Shown here piece after piece: positions 1 to 7,363 of a stretch of 64,000 bases of DNA. Source of the stretch: Pseudanabaena sp. FACHB-1998 (GTDB taxonomy: Bacteria; Cyanobacteriota; Cyanobacteriia; Pseudanabaenales; Pseudanabaenaceae); contig NZ_JACJQA010000027.1 of assembly GCF_014696355.1 (NCBI RefSeq), positions 124,001 through 188,000 on the forward strand, in the 5' to 3' direction. The position numbers and the translations under genes are program-made. The number at the start of each line of letters is the position of its first letter. Positions within the stretch are counted from its first letter, which is position 1. The notes beneath the pieces are model-generated. The model did no database searches. It had not been told where the DNA came from and worked only from the letters and a program-made list of their open reading frames with translations.

Positions 1-1
1 A

Positions 2-44
2 ATTTAAAAAATTTCCCAGCCGTAGGCTGGGAAATTTTTTAATT
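2..44 (-). terminator. Terminator of the binding-protein gene
   Basis: A perfect stem with arms AAAAAATTTCCCAGCC and GGCTGGGAAATTTTTT around a 3-nt loop sits at the stop codon of the leftward gene. The arms carry A and T tracts on both sides, so it would work as an intrinsic terminator in either direction. Confidence 0.8.
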
Positions 45-1377
45 AAGGAGATACGCGATCAATTACTTTGATCTTGCCGTCGGGCTGAACTTCCCATACG
101 TCATAGCTACCTTTGACATCGCCATATTCATCCAAATCAACGTTACCGCTTGCGCCTTGATAGTCAATGTCTTTACCTGCTTTGACTAGTTTGATTGCTT
201 CGCAGACATCGCTGACTTCTTGTCCGGGGGCGTTGGCGATTTCACGGATTTTGCTCTTGATGCCTTCGCCAGTGCCATCTTTGGCGGCTTCGGCAGCGAT
301 CGCTACAAGGGCGGCGGCATCATAGGAATGGGGAACAAATGCGCCCAACTCTTGACCTGTCTTTTCTTTAAAAGCTTTGGTAAAGGTGTCGAGGGATTTG
401 CCATCGGCTCCGGGGACTGTGCCGATCGCCCCCGCAAGGATGAGTTTGCCTTCAGGAGTATTACCAATTAACTTAGGGAAATCTTCGGTTTTTACACCAT
501 CGGTGAGCAGAATCTTGACATCTTTAGTTAAACCTTGCTCAAAGGCTGCCTTGATGACAGCACCACCAGAATCGGGATAGAGAATTGCTGCAACCGCATC
601 GGGTTTGCTACCAAATGCGCCTTTTGCTTCCGCCTCAAAGGTAGTTGCTTTGGGATCGTAGCGGGTGGGTTTGGCTTTGTTTACGATTGTGCCGCCGAGT
701 TTTTCAAAGGCTTCCACAAAGGCTTTTTCAAAACCAACACCATAGTCGTTATTAATTACTAAGGTTGCTACTTTTTTCGCGCCTTTTTTATAGGCAAGGT
801 TAGCTAGAGCTAGGGCTTGATAGGTATCTGGGGGCGCAGTGCGATACCAGTAGCCACTAAATTCACCTTTTTTGGCGCGTTCGGTAAATACAGGGCTGGT
901 GCTACCAGGGGAAATTTGCAAAACTTTGTTAGGTACGGAAATTGCGAGGGCGGCGGTGGATACGCTACTGGCAAAAGAACCAACGACTGCGCCCACATTA
1001 TCGACCTTGACTAGTTTAGTCATTGCCTCAGCTCCTGCGGGAGGATCGGTGCGATCATCTTCTTTAATGTAGGTGATGGGCTTACCAAGCACACCGCCAC
1101 AGCTATTAACTGTATCTACTAAAAAATCAATAGATTTGATCATCGGCGAGCCAATGGAGGACAAGTCGCCCGTAATCGGTAGCAATGCACCGAGTCGCAG
1201 GCTATCTTTGACACCACCACCTGAACCTGTGGCTGTTGAAGGTGCGGTCGAGGTCTTTGTGGTGCTGGTGGAGTCAGAGCTAGGAGTGGTGGTGCTAGGC
1301 TGACAGGCTACTATCCAAATCGTGGTCACTGTGGCTAGCAAAGCTAGACAAAGTGTGGAAAAAAACCTTTTAGTCAT
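43..1377 (-). CDS. ABC transporter substrate-binding lipoprotein, branched-chain amino acid (LivK/UrtA-like) type
   Basis: This 444-residue protein should bind a small polar ligand outside the inner membrane and deliver it to an ABC permease. It has a lipoprotein signal peptide with a lipobox (WIVAC, Cys25). A Ser/Thr-rich tether follows to about residue 55, and then a type I periplasmic binding fold (Peripla_BP_6) begins at LGALLPITGDLSSIG. The hinge-region motifs VGSFASSVS and NNDYGVG are typical of LivK, UrtA and amide-binding relatives. No permease or ATPase gene adjoins it, so it is either an orphan or works with components encoded elsewhere. The ligand cannot be read from sequence. It is divergent from the RNase III gene across 79 bp. 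Confidence 0.88.
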   Translation of the reverse strand: MTKRFFSTLCLALLATVTTIWIVACQPSTTTPSSDSTSTTKTSTAPSTATGSGGGVKDSLRLGALLPITGDLSSIGSPMIKSIDFLVDTVNSCGGVLGKPITYIKEDDRTDPPAGAEAMTKLVKVDNVGAVVGSFASSVSTAALAISVPNKVLQISPGSTSPVFTERAKKGEFSGYWYRTAPPDTYQALALANLAYKKGAKKVATLVINNDYGVGFEKAFVEAFEKLGGTIVNKAKPTRYDPKATTFEAEAKGAFGSKPDAVAAILYPDSGGAVIKAAFEQGLTKDVKILLTDGVKTEDFPKLIGNTPEGKLILAGAIGTVPGADGKSLDTFTKAFKEKTGQELGAFVPHSYDAAALVAIAAEAAKDGTGEGIKSKIREIANAPGQEVSDVCEAIKLVKAGKDIDYQGASGNVDLDEYGDVKGSYDVWEVQPDGKIKVIDRVSP

Positions 1378-1456
1378 GGTTACGATGAACTACGATGATG
1401 TTTATCAAATTGCTGTAATTGTATCTTTGACTGTATCTGTAATTGATTAAAATGCC

Positions 1457-2218
1457 ATGTCATCTACCATTGATCCTCGCCGCCAAAGGGAGCTAGTCCG
1501 TTTATTAGAGAAAATGGGGCTAGATCAAACCAAGTTAGAACGGGGCAACTCTCAAGGTTTTGATTGGTTATTAATCGATCGCGCTTTAGTGCATCCCAGT
1601 TTTTCGACTAGTTATAACAATGATCAATTGGAATTTGTGGGTGATAGCGTTCTCAGGTTGTCGGTCAGTTTATTTTTGCAAGAGCGCTATGGCGATCGCT
1701 CGGTGGGAGATTTAGCGGCTTTGCGATCGCATCTAGTCAGTGACAAGACCCTTGCCGAAATCGCGAGTATTTATGAATTACAGAAATATGTAGTGGTGTC
1801 GAATGCCGCTAAAAATGACTCGCAGGCTTTGCGATCGCTTCTTGCTGATGCGCTCGAAGCTTTAATGGCAGCTTTATTTATTAATACTCAAGACTTAGCC
1901 TTTATTCGCAATTGGCTCGATCCGCATATGCATCGCTTTGCAGAGGCTTTGCTGGCTATTCCTGCCTTGGGTAATTACAAAGTTGCGTTGCAAGAACTCA
2001 CCCAAGGCAGGTGGAAGCGTTTGCCAGAGTATCGCAACGTGCCAAGCCCAGAGCAAAATAATTCCTCAAATAATCCTCCAAATAATCAAAACAATATTTT
2101 CCATGTCGAAGTTTGGTTTGACGATCGCTGCTGGGGAACGGGGCAGGGCAAAAGTATCAAAGCTGCCCAACAGGAAGCCGCCGCGATCGCCTTGCAGCAA
2201 ATGTCTCAAGACCAATAA
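1457..2218 (+). CDS. rnc: Ribonuclease III
   Basis: Double-stranded RNA endonuclease for rRNA and mRNA processing, 253 aa. The RNase III signature NDQLEFVGDSV is at about residues 55-65 (Glu59, Asp63). The second acidic motif LLADALEAL supplies Asp131 and Glu134, so all four metal-binding residues are present. A dsRNA-binding domain fills residues 172-250. It holds an unusual Asn-rich insertion (about residues 203-215, EQNNSSNNPPNNQNN) between its first helix/strand region and HVEVWFDD. The ATG at 1457 leaves a compact N-terminus. The gene is followed by a strong hairpin terminator. Cyanobacteria often have several RNase III-like genes, so which paralogue this is remains open. Confidence 0.93.
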   Translation: MSSTIDPRRQRELVRLLEKMGLDQTKLERGNSQGFDWLLIDRALVHPSFSTSYNNDQLEFVGDSVLRLSVSLFLQERYGDRSVGDLAALRSHLVSDKTLAEIASIYELQKYVVVSNAAKNDSQALRSLLADALEALMAALFINTQDLAFIRNWLDPHMHRFAEALLAIPALGNYKVALQELTQGRWKRLPEYRNVPSPEQNNSSNNPPNNQNNIFHVEVWFDDRCWGTGQGKSIKAAQQEAAAIALQQMSQDQ

Positions 2219-2220
2219 CC

Positions 2221-2254
2221 AAAGCCAAAAATGGCGTAGCCATTTTTGGCTTTT
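2221..2254 (+). terminator. rnc terminator
   Basis: Inverted repeat AAAGCCAAAAATGGC / GCCATTTTTGGCTTT with loop GTA lies 2 bp after the rnc stop. The same GGCGTAGCC or GGCTACGCC core recurs in other hairpins of the window (37025, 41166, 45948). Confidence 0.75.
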
Positions 2255-2279
2255 AAAATCCTTACGGGGTTTGGTTTTT

Positions 2280-2313
2280 AATTTACAAAAGTGTTGTCAC
2301 ACTTTCGTAAATT
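2280..2313. repeat. Palindrome of the TTCACAAAAGTGTGATCAC family
   Basis: Imperfect palindrome with arms AATTTACAAAAGTG and CACTTTCGTAAATT. A perfect version is at 31577-31614, and half-copies occur near 12150 and 32680. This suggests a second small family of dispersed palindromes, distinct from the GC-core one. Confidence 0.5.
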
Positions 2314-2513
2314 GTTATAAGAAAGGAGGGCAAAGCCATGATTTCTTATTTTTATGTCCTCAGATATTTATTAAGCCTCTCAGGTAAGTGTATAAATACT
2401 TAGTGCCAAATCGTAAATTTTTCTACAAATATGGGGCTAGCATCGTAATATTTCTTAGTGTGCTACTTTAATTTGTTTAATCAATCTTTAGGATTGGTGC
2501 TTCGTGTGGTAAG

Positions 2514-2519
2514 AAGGAG
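2514..2519 (+). promoter_or_regulatory. Ribosome binding site pointing to an ATT start
   Basis: AAGGAG with a 9-nt spacer to ATT 2529. No ATG, GTG or TTG lies in frame between the upstream stop (TAA 2478) and GTG 2568. Confidence 0.55.
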
Positions 2520-2528
2520 TCAAGAGTC

Positions 2529-4199
2529 ATTCTGATACTAATAGCGATCCTAGCCATCATTAACACTGTGGCAGCAGTGTGGCTACTACTTTATGGGCTA
2601 AATGCTTATTGGCTCACTGCTGTCCATAAGCTGAGACGTTCTCTAAGGAAACAAATTGTTTTTCCTAAGCTCAATCCTGCCAGAGAATATCAAACAGCCC
2701 AAGTTACAGCGTCGCCATCATCAAGTTCAGGTGCGATCGCTGTCAATAATTTCGACAATTTTGACCAGTTTCGCCTCGACAAAAGCTTTAACAATAACTT
2801 CAATAGTTATGTTTTGGCAGTCGATCCGCCTGAGCATTTCACCGTGACCGATAACTTGCCTGTGGTCACCGTACAGCTACCGATTTTTAATGAGCGCTAT
2901 GTATCGCGCCGATTAGTAGATGCTGTCTGCAATCTGGACTATCCTCGCGATCGGATGCAAATTCAAGTACTGGATGACTCCACTGACGACACGCAAGATA
3001 TTCTGAGTGAAACTGTTCGCGAATATCAAAGCAAGGGCTTTTGGATTGAATATATCCATCGAGTAAATCGCACTGGTTTCAAGGCGGGAGCTTTGCAAGA
3101 TGCGATGCCCTTGGTCAAGGCAAATTACATTGCTATCTTTGATGCTGATTTTATTCCTTCGGCAAATTGGCTCAAGGATACGATCCGTCATTATGTGGAA
3201 TCGCCTGAAGCTAAGGTTGCGGTAGTGCAGACCCGTTGGGGGCATATCAATTCGGAATATTCGTTATTGACGAAGTTGCAATCGACGGGTATTGACGGAC
3301 ATTTTGCGATCGAGCAAGAGGCAAGATGCAATAATGGCTATTTTCTAAATTTCAACGGTACGGCGGGGATTTGGAATCGCCAAGCCATCCTTGATGCGGG
3401 TGGTTGGCACGCTGATACACTAGCGGAAGATATGGACTTGAGCTATCGCGCTCAGCTTAAGGGTTGGCAAGTGGTCTATGACAATAATATTGTCGCTCCT
3501 GCGGAGTTGCCTGTTGCCATGCTGGCGTTTAAGTTGCAGCAGTTCCGTTGGGCAAAAGGCAGCATCCAATGTGCGAAAAAGTTAATTGGCACAATCTGGC
3601 AAGCTGAGGATATAGGTCTTGGGGTGAAATTTCAAGCCACCATGCATTTAACGGGCTATTCGGCGCATCCTTTGATGCTGATGTTGATTTTGATCTCCAT
3701 TCCTTTGATGCTCGTGACCCCTGACGATGCGATCGCCTTGCGGATCTCCCTTGAAAGTGTGTGGTCAGTGTTTATGCTACCTGCAACTTTTGGCCCCCCA
3801 TTTTTATATTTCCATGCTCAGCGTGATCTATATCCCAAGTCTTGGTATCGCCGCCTTGGGCGCATTTTCCTATTAGCTATTCTCGGTACAGGCATTTCTT
3901 GGAGTAATAGCCGTGCGGTGTTTGCTGGTTTGTCGAATACTGGGGCAAATTTCCGCCGCACGCCCAAATTTGACATTAAGTACAAGAGTGATCGCTGGGA
4001 CAATAAGGCTTATAAAATCCCTCTAGATGCCACTGCTTGGATTGAGATGGGGCTATGTGTTTACAGTGCGATCGCCTGTGTGATTGCGCTTAATAAGGGG
4101 CTATATATGACTCTGCCATTTATGGTCTTATATGCCTTGAGCTATGGCTATGTGGGTGGTCTGACCCTCTGGCAAAGCTGGCAACAATCCCGCAACTAA
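2529..4199 (+). CDS. Family 2 glycosyltransferase, cellulose/mannan synthase-like (CslA/CslC type), membrane-bound
   Basis: Processive-type GT2 enzyme of 556 aa that should polymerise or transfer a sugar at the inner membrane. Counting from GTG 2568, the catalytic set is LDDSTDD (135-141), FDADF (191-195), TLAEDMD (284-290) and QQFRW (324-328). This is the D, DxD, TED, QxxRW set of cellulose-synthase-like enzymes, and the spacing and words such as GFKAGAL and FNGTAGIW resemble plant CslA mannan synthases. Hydrophobic segments lie at the N-terminus and after about residue 345. The first ATG/GTG/TTG codon is GTG 2568, in the middle of the first membrane helix and without a ribosome site. AAGGAG lies 9 bases before an in-frame ATT at 2529, which would complete the helix (MLILIAILAI), so AUU initiation is proposed. 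Substrate unknown. Confidence 0.85.
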   Translation: MLILIAILAIINTVAAVWLLLYGLNAYWLTAVHKLRRSLRKQIVFPKLNPAREYQTAQVTASPSSSSGAIAVNNFDNFDQFRLDKSFNNNFNSYVLAVDPPEHFTVTDNLPVVTVQLPIFNERYVSRRLVDAVCNLDYPRDRMQIQVLDDSTDDTQDILSETVREYQSKGFWIEYIHRVNRTGFKAGALQDAMPLVKANYIAIFDADFIPSANWLKDTIRHYVESPEAKVAVVQTRWGHINSEYSLLTKLQSTGIDGHFAIEQEARCNNGYFLNFNGTAGIWNRQAILDAGGWHADTLAEDMDLSYRAQLKGWQVVYDNNIVAPAELPVAMLAFKLQQFRWAKGSIQCAKKLIGTIWQAEDIGLGVKFQATMHLTGYSAHPLMLMLILISIPLMLVTPDDAIALRISLESVWSVFMLPATFGPPFLYFHAQRDLYPKSWYRRLGRIFLLAILGTGISWSNSRAVFAGLSNTGANFRRTPKFDIKYKSDRWDNKAYKIPLDATAWIEMGLCVYSAIACVIALNKGLYMTLPFMVLYALSYGYVGGLTLWQSWQQSRN

Positions 4200-4200
4200 A

Positions 4201-4305
4201 ATATAGCTGTCGCCATTGTTGTTAGGGCATAAAAACCAGATAGTGTAAGGCGGCGCTTCGCGCCGCCTTACACTTATTTCCTAATACAGGGACTATAGCT
4301 ATAAC
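4201..4305. repeat. MITE-like palindromic element, copy 1
   Basis: Outer arms start ATATAGCTGTCGCC and end GACTATAGCTATAAC. Inside are TTAGGGCAT...ATTTCCTAA arms and a GC-rich hairpin core at 4243-4273 (GTGTAAGGCGGCGC / GCGCCGCCTTACAC). The same arrangement recurs at 9736, 15710, 35752 and 41202. The core hairpin may also end transcription of the preceding gene. Confidence 0.6.
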
Positions 4306-4307
4306 AG

Positions 4308-4340
4308 AATAAAAGAGGGCGCTTAGCGCCCTCTTTTATT
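4308..4340 (+). terminator. Hairpin with A/T-flanked GC core
   Basis: Perfect palindrome AATAAAAGAGGGCGC / GCGCCCTCTTTTATT. A smaller hairpin, GGTGCCTTAGCACC, follows at 4347-4360. Both lie just upstream of the next glycosyltransferase start. Confidence 0.6.
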
Positions 4341-4374
4341 TTTGGTGGTGCCTTAGCACCCTCTTCTTTTTATA

Positions 4375-5304
4375 ATGAGGATTATGTGGTCAATTGTTAT
4401 TCCGACTTATAATCGCTTGCCCATCTTGCAAAAATGTTTGCAAGCTATGGAAGCTCAAGATTTTACCCAACCCTACGAGATAGTCGTGGTGGATGATGGC
4501 TCCACCGACGGCACGGTAGAATTTTTGCAAAGCCATGCCGATCATTTTCCCCATGTGCGGCTATTTCAGCAAAACCATGAGGGAGCCGCGATCGCCCGCA
4601 ATACAGGTATTGATGTGGCAAATGGCGAAACGATTGTATTTATTGATAGCGATCTAGTGGTTACGCCTGTATTTTTGTCCGCCCATGCCAAGGCTTTAGA
4701 GAATAGCGATCGCGCCTTTACCTATGGCTTAGTGATTAATACCAGCAATTTTGAAGATCCCACTTCCGCACAGGTCAAGATCCAAGATATTTCTACAGCA
4801 TTCTTTGCAACGGGAAATGTGGCGATCGCTAAGCATTGGTTGATTGAGGCGGGAAAATTTGATCCTAGCTTCCGTCAATATGGCTGGGAAGATCTCGAAC
4901 TAGGCGTAAGGCTAAAGAATTTAGGCTTAAAGCTGATCAAATGTCCTGAAGCCGTGGGCTACCATTGGCATCCCGCTTTTACGATTGAGCAATTACCGCG
5001 ACTGGTGGATGTGGAAGAGCAACGCGGACGCATGGGGGTTGTGTTTTATCAAAAACATCCCACATGGGAAGTAAGAATGATGATTCAGATGACTTGGTTC
5101 CATGTGGTTCTTTGGGGCGTATTGTCGGTAGGTGGTTTATTAAATGAGCGATCGCTACGTCCATTACTCACATGGCTTATCAATCACGGCAAGCCCCAAC
5201 TCGCCCTTGAAATTGCTAGAATCTTCTTAAATTGGTACAACGTTAAAGGCGTATACGCCGCTTATCGTGAGGCAGCTTTAACTAAATCAAACACTCTTCT
5301 TTAA
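4375..5304 (+). CDS. Family 2 glycosyltransferase (soluble GT-A fold)
   Basis: A 309-aa transferase using a nucleotide-sugar donor. The N-terminal GT-A fold starts at SIVIPTYNRLPILQKCL and carries VVDDGSTDGT and the metal-binding FIDSDLVV. The acceptor-side motif GWEDLELGVRLKNLG is typical of the GT2/GT7-C type. There is no clear membrane helix except a weakly hydrophobic stretch near VVLWGVLSVGGLL. Start at ATG 4375; ATG 4384 is an equally good alternative. Its 3' end (5211-5267) is duplicated as a small relic at 6456-6511. It may act with the CslA-like enzyme upstream in surface polysaccharide synthesis, although a MITE-like element and a hairpin separate them. Confidence 0.85.
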   Translation: MRIMWSIVIPTYNRLPILQKCLQAMEAQDFTQPYEIVVVDDGSTDGTVEFLQSHADHFPHVRLFQQNHEGAAIARNTGIDVANGETIVFIDSDLVVTPVFLSAHAKALENSDRAFTYGLVINTSNFEDPTSAQVKIQDISTAFFATGNVAIAKHWLIEAGKFDPSFRQYGWEDLELGVRLKNLGLKLIKCPEAVGYHWHPAFTIEQLPRLVDVEEQRGRMGVVFYQKHPTWEVRMMIQMTWFHVVLWGVLSVGGLLNERSLRPLLTWLINHGKPQLALEIARIFLNWYNVKGVYAAYREAALTKSNTLL

Positions 5305-5426
5305 AAATTGCACATTTTACTTAAAAAATACTGAATTTATATCAACCGTTTGATTTTATTACAAATATATATGTCAGAGTTAGTGGCTTTTGTCTAAAAT
5401 CAACACAGTATTACCAAATTAGGAAC

Positions 5427-5431
5427 AGGAG
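5427..5431 (+). promoter_or_regulatory. Ribosome binding site pointing to an ATT start
   Basis: AGGAG at 5427-5431 is followed by an 8-nt spacer and then ATT at 5440. The first canonical codon in frame, TTG 5455, is 23 nt downstream, too far for this site. Confidence 0.55.
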
Positions 5432-5439
5432 TTTTTACT

Positions 5440-6396
5440 ATTTCTAAGCGATCGTTGAAAGCGTCACCAGAAGGAATCAGACAAGCCAAGAAGCAGTTTG
5501 ATTACAAGGGTTGGACTCAAGAATATTTAGCCATTGAAGTGGGTGTCAAAACGCGCCAACCAATCTGGCGATTTTTTGCTGGCAAACCAATTGAGCGATA
5601 TACATTTTTTGAAATCTGTGCAAGTCTCGATTTGGATTGGCAAGAAATTGTTGAGAAGCCTTCCTTAAAAAGGGATGATCCTGCTAAGAATAAGCTAGAA
5701 ACCATTTCTCATAACTCAGAGATTGCTAGCGTCTCTACTGTCTCGAGCGTTCCCGCGGAAGTTGATAAAAGACATTATGGACTTAATGAAAGTAGCCATT
5801 ATTATTGCGCTCAACGATCTGCTGAAGTCTTAGAGCGGGATATCAAAGAACTGAGATTGATTACTTGCAATTTAGATAATGGTTGTTCTCTTGCCGCCAT
5901 TCACAATGGTCAAATAATCGATACGGCTACTGGATTTACACCTTTAGAAGGTTTGATGATTGATTACAGTTCTGGCTCCATTGATTCTAAAGTCTTAAAT
6001 GAAATGATGCGAAAGGACAACCAACCAGATTCTGGGGCATCAATTGATACAAGCTCCAGTTTAGTTGGTACTTCTGAGGTTTCCTCAGAGCCGAGATCCG
6101 TCGGCTCAGCAATTGATACCGATAACCTGAGAGCAAAGCAAGCCTTGGATATCTATCTTCACCGCTTGCGATCTTGCCTAGGTTCGATGCTGATGGTTTT
6201 AGGCGGTATGGATGCGATCGTGTTTACGTCAGAATCAAGTGATAATTCAGAGATCATCCGTGAGCTTGTATGTCAATCCTTGGAATTTCTGGGATTAAAG
6301 CTTGATTTAAAACAAAATCAAAATGATCCTGTAGATTCAGATATTGCCACAACTGAGTCAAAAGTGCGCGTGTTGGTGATTCAGCAAGAAGCTTGA
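5440..6396 (+). CDS. HTH domain fused to a degenerate C-terminal half of acetate kinase
   Basis: A 318-aa protein if started at ATT 5440, or 313 aa from TTG 5455. Residues 1-75 resemble the HTH-like N-terminal domain common in cyanobacterial signalling proteins (SLKASPEGIRQAKK...KGWTQEYLA...GKPIERYTFFEICASLDLDW). From about residue 111 the rest matches the second half of acetate kinase: RHYGLNESSHYYCAQRSAE (normally RKYGFHGTSHKYV), LITCNLDNGCSLAAI (normally ITCHLGNGSS), TGFTPLEGLMIDYSSGSID (normally MGFTPLEGLAMGTRCGSID), GGMDAIVFT, and KVRVLVIQ at the very end. The active-site His of FHGTSH is Asn, the Arg of GTRCG/GTRSG is Ser, and the chain stops before the PTNEE glutamate. The N-terminal kinase half is absent. 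It is therefore probably not a kinase. A DNA-binding or scaffold protein sensing an acetyl-phosphate-like or nucleotide ligand is inference. Confidence 0.78.
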   Translation: MSKRSLKASPEGIRQAKKQFDYKGWTQEYLAIEVGVKTRQPIWRFFAGKPIERYTFFEICASLDLDWQEIVEKPSLKRDDPAKNKLETISHNSEIASVSTVSSVPAEVDKRHYGLNESSHYYCAQRSAEVLERDIKELRLITCNLDNGCSLAAIHNGQIIDTATGFTPLEGLMIDYSSGSIDSKVLNEMMRKDNQPDSGASIDTSSSLVGTSEVSSEPRSVGSAIDTDNLRAKQALDIYLHRLRSCLGSMLMVLGGMDAIVFTSESSDNSEIIRELVCQSLEFLGLKLDLKQNQNDPVDSDIATTESKVRVLVIQQEA

Positions 6397-6455
6397 GTGA
6401 TCGCTGCGCCCCAAAATAACTAAGCGATCGCGGAAATCTCTAACCAGTCCTAAAA

Positions 6456-6511
6456 ATCGCTAGAATTTTCTTAAATTGGTACAACGTTAAAGGTGTGTAT
6501 GCCGCCTATCG
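6456..6511 (+). pseudogene. Relic of the 3' end of a glycosyltransferase gene
   Basis: This 56-bp stretch repeats 5211-5267 with six or seven differences. Read in the glycosyltransferase frame it encodes the same peptide (IARIFLNWYNVKGVYAAYR), and the differences fall at third codon positions. It therefore derives from a diverged but functional homologue rather than from a recent copy. It runs directly into the Uma2 start. Confidence 0.7.
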
Positions 6512-6513
6512 AA

Positions 6514-7107
6514 ATGTTACTAACTCAGCCCAAACCAAATCCTGAGATTAGAATTGAACAGCCCTTAATCACATGGGAACAGTTCAAGCTGATTCAGCGT
6601 GGTTTTGCGGATGCTAGGGGAATTCGGCTGGCCTATTACGAAGGAATTTTAGAGATTGTGTCTACCTCAGTCGATCATGAGCTAATTAAAACGATTATTG
6701 GCGCATTGTTGGAATTGTATTTTTTAGAGATGGAAATTGAGTTTTTCCCGATGGGGCAAGCCACTCAAGAAAAAGTAGCACAAGTCTCTTTACAGCCCGA
6801 TGAGTCCTATAGCTTTAGTAGCCCTAAAAAGGTTCCTGATCTTGTCATAGAAGTAATTTTGACTAGCGGTAATACGGAGAAATTAAAGAAATATTATTTG
6901 CTCGGAGTCCCTGAAGTTTGGCTATGGGAAGATGGCGTTCTTGATATTTATCATCTAGATTCTCAAGGCGATCGCCAGTATTGCAAATCCTCAACTAGCA
7001 AATTTTTGCCGAATCTCAACATGGCAACATTACAGCGCTGTATTCTAAGTGCATCACCCCTTGAAGCCTTGAAAATATTTCGGCAATCATTGCGCTCAAG
7101 CCTATGA
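6514..7107 (+). CDS. Uma2 family (DUF820) restriction-endonuclease-fold protein
   Basis: A 197-aa PD-(D/E)XK-fold protein of the Uma2 family, which is greatly expanded in cyanobacteria and has no settled role. The family signature is visible as SSPKKVPDLVIEVILTSG followed by KKYYLLGVPEVWLWE, with the conserved Asp and Glu of the nuclease-like core. ATG 6514 (MLLTQPKPN) is preferred. The upstream GTG 6493 and ATG 6499 fall inside the glycosyltransferase relic. The stop overlaps the next start by 4 bases (ATGA), indicating translational coupling. Confidence 0.82.
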   Translation: MLLTQPKPNPEIRIEQPLITWEQFKLIQRGFADARGIRLAYYEGILEIVSTSVDHELIKTIIGALLELYFLEMEIEFFPMGQATQEKVAQVSLQPDESYSFSSPKKVPDLVIEVILTSGNTEKLKKYYLLGVPEVWLWEDGVLDIYHLDSQGDRQYCKSSTSKFLPNLNMATLQRCILSASPLEALKIFRQSLRSSL

Positions 7108-7307
7108 AAGTTTCTCTCGAATTTCTCTATCACTTTCATTGCGATCGCTGTCGTAAATGGTGGAGCCGTGCGGACATTGAGCCACAAGTGGGGGAACAGG
7201 TTTATTGCCCTTACTGTGGTTATGTGAATAGTGTGGAAGTTGTGCAAACTTTTCGCAATGCTGCACGCGGGGGCAGTTGCCTGAGTCAACGCCCTGATGA
7301 AAAGTAA
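7104..7307 (+). CDS. Small zinc-ribbon protein
   Basis: A 67-aa protein with Cys13-x2-Cys16 and Cys35-Pro-Tyr-Cys38-Gly, the spacing of a four-cysteine zinc ribbon. It overlaps the Uma2 gene by 4 bases, so the two are probably co-translated. Too short for a function call; nucleic-acid or protein binding is a guess from the fold. Confidence 0.72.
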   Translation: MKVSLEFLYHFHCDRCRKWWSRADIEPQVGEQVYCPYCGYVNSVEVVQTFRNAARGGSCLSQRPDEK

Positions 7308-7338
7308 TATATAAAAAGTGCAAAGCACTTTTTATATA
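7308..7338 (+). terminator. Terminator of the Uma2/zinc-ribbon pair
   Basis: Perfect palindrome TATATAAAAAGTGC / GCACTTTTTATATA with loop AAA, directly after the zinc-ribbon stop. Confidence 0.7.
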
Positions 7339-7363
7339 TTCGGGTATCCATTCTGGGCTTTAT

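Larger units (their letters stand above)
2219..2528. other. Intergenic region between rnc and the GT2 gene
   Basis: About 310 bp. It holds the rnc terminator, the palindrome at 2280-2313, and an A+T-rich leader ending in the Shine-Dalgarno sequence AAGGAG at 2514-2519. No further gene was recognised. Confidence 0.5.

Noticed and set aside
1938-2387. Second frame overlapping the rnc end
   Set aside because: It lies mostly inside rnc in another frame and continues through the terminator palindrome; no family resemblance.
5440-6396. Functional acetate kinase
   Set aside because: Only the C-terminal half is present and the His, Arg and Glu needed for catalysis are replaced or missing.
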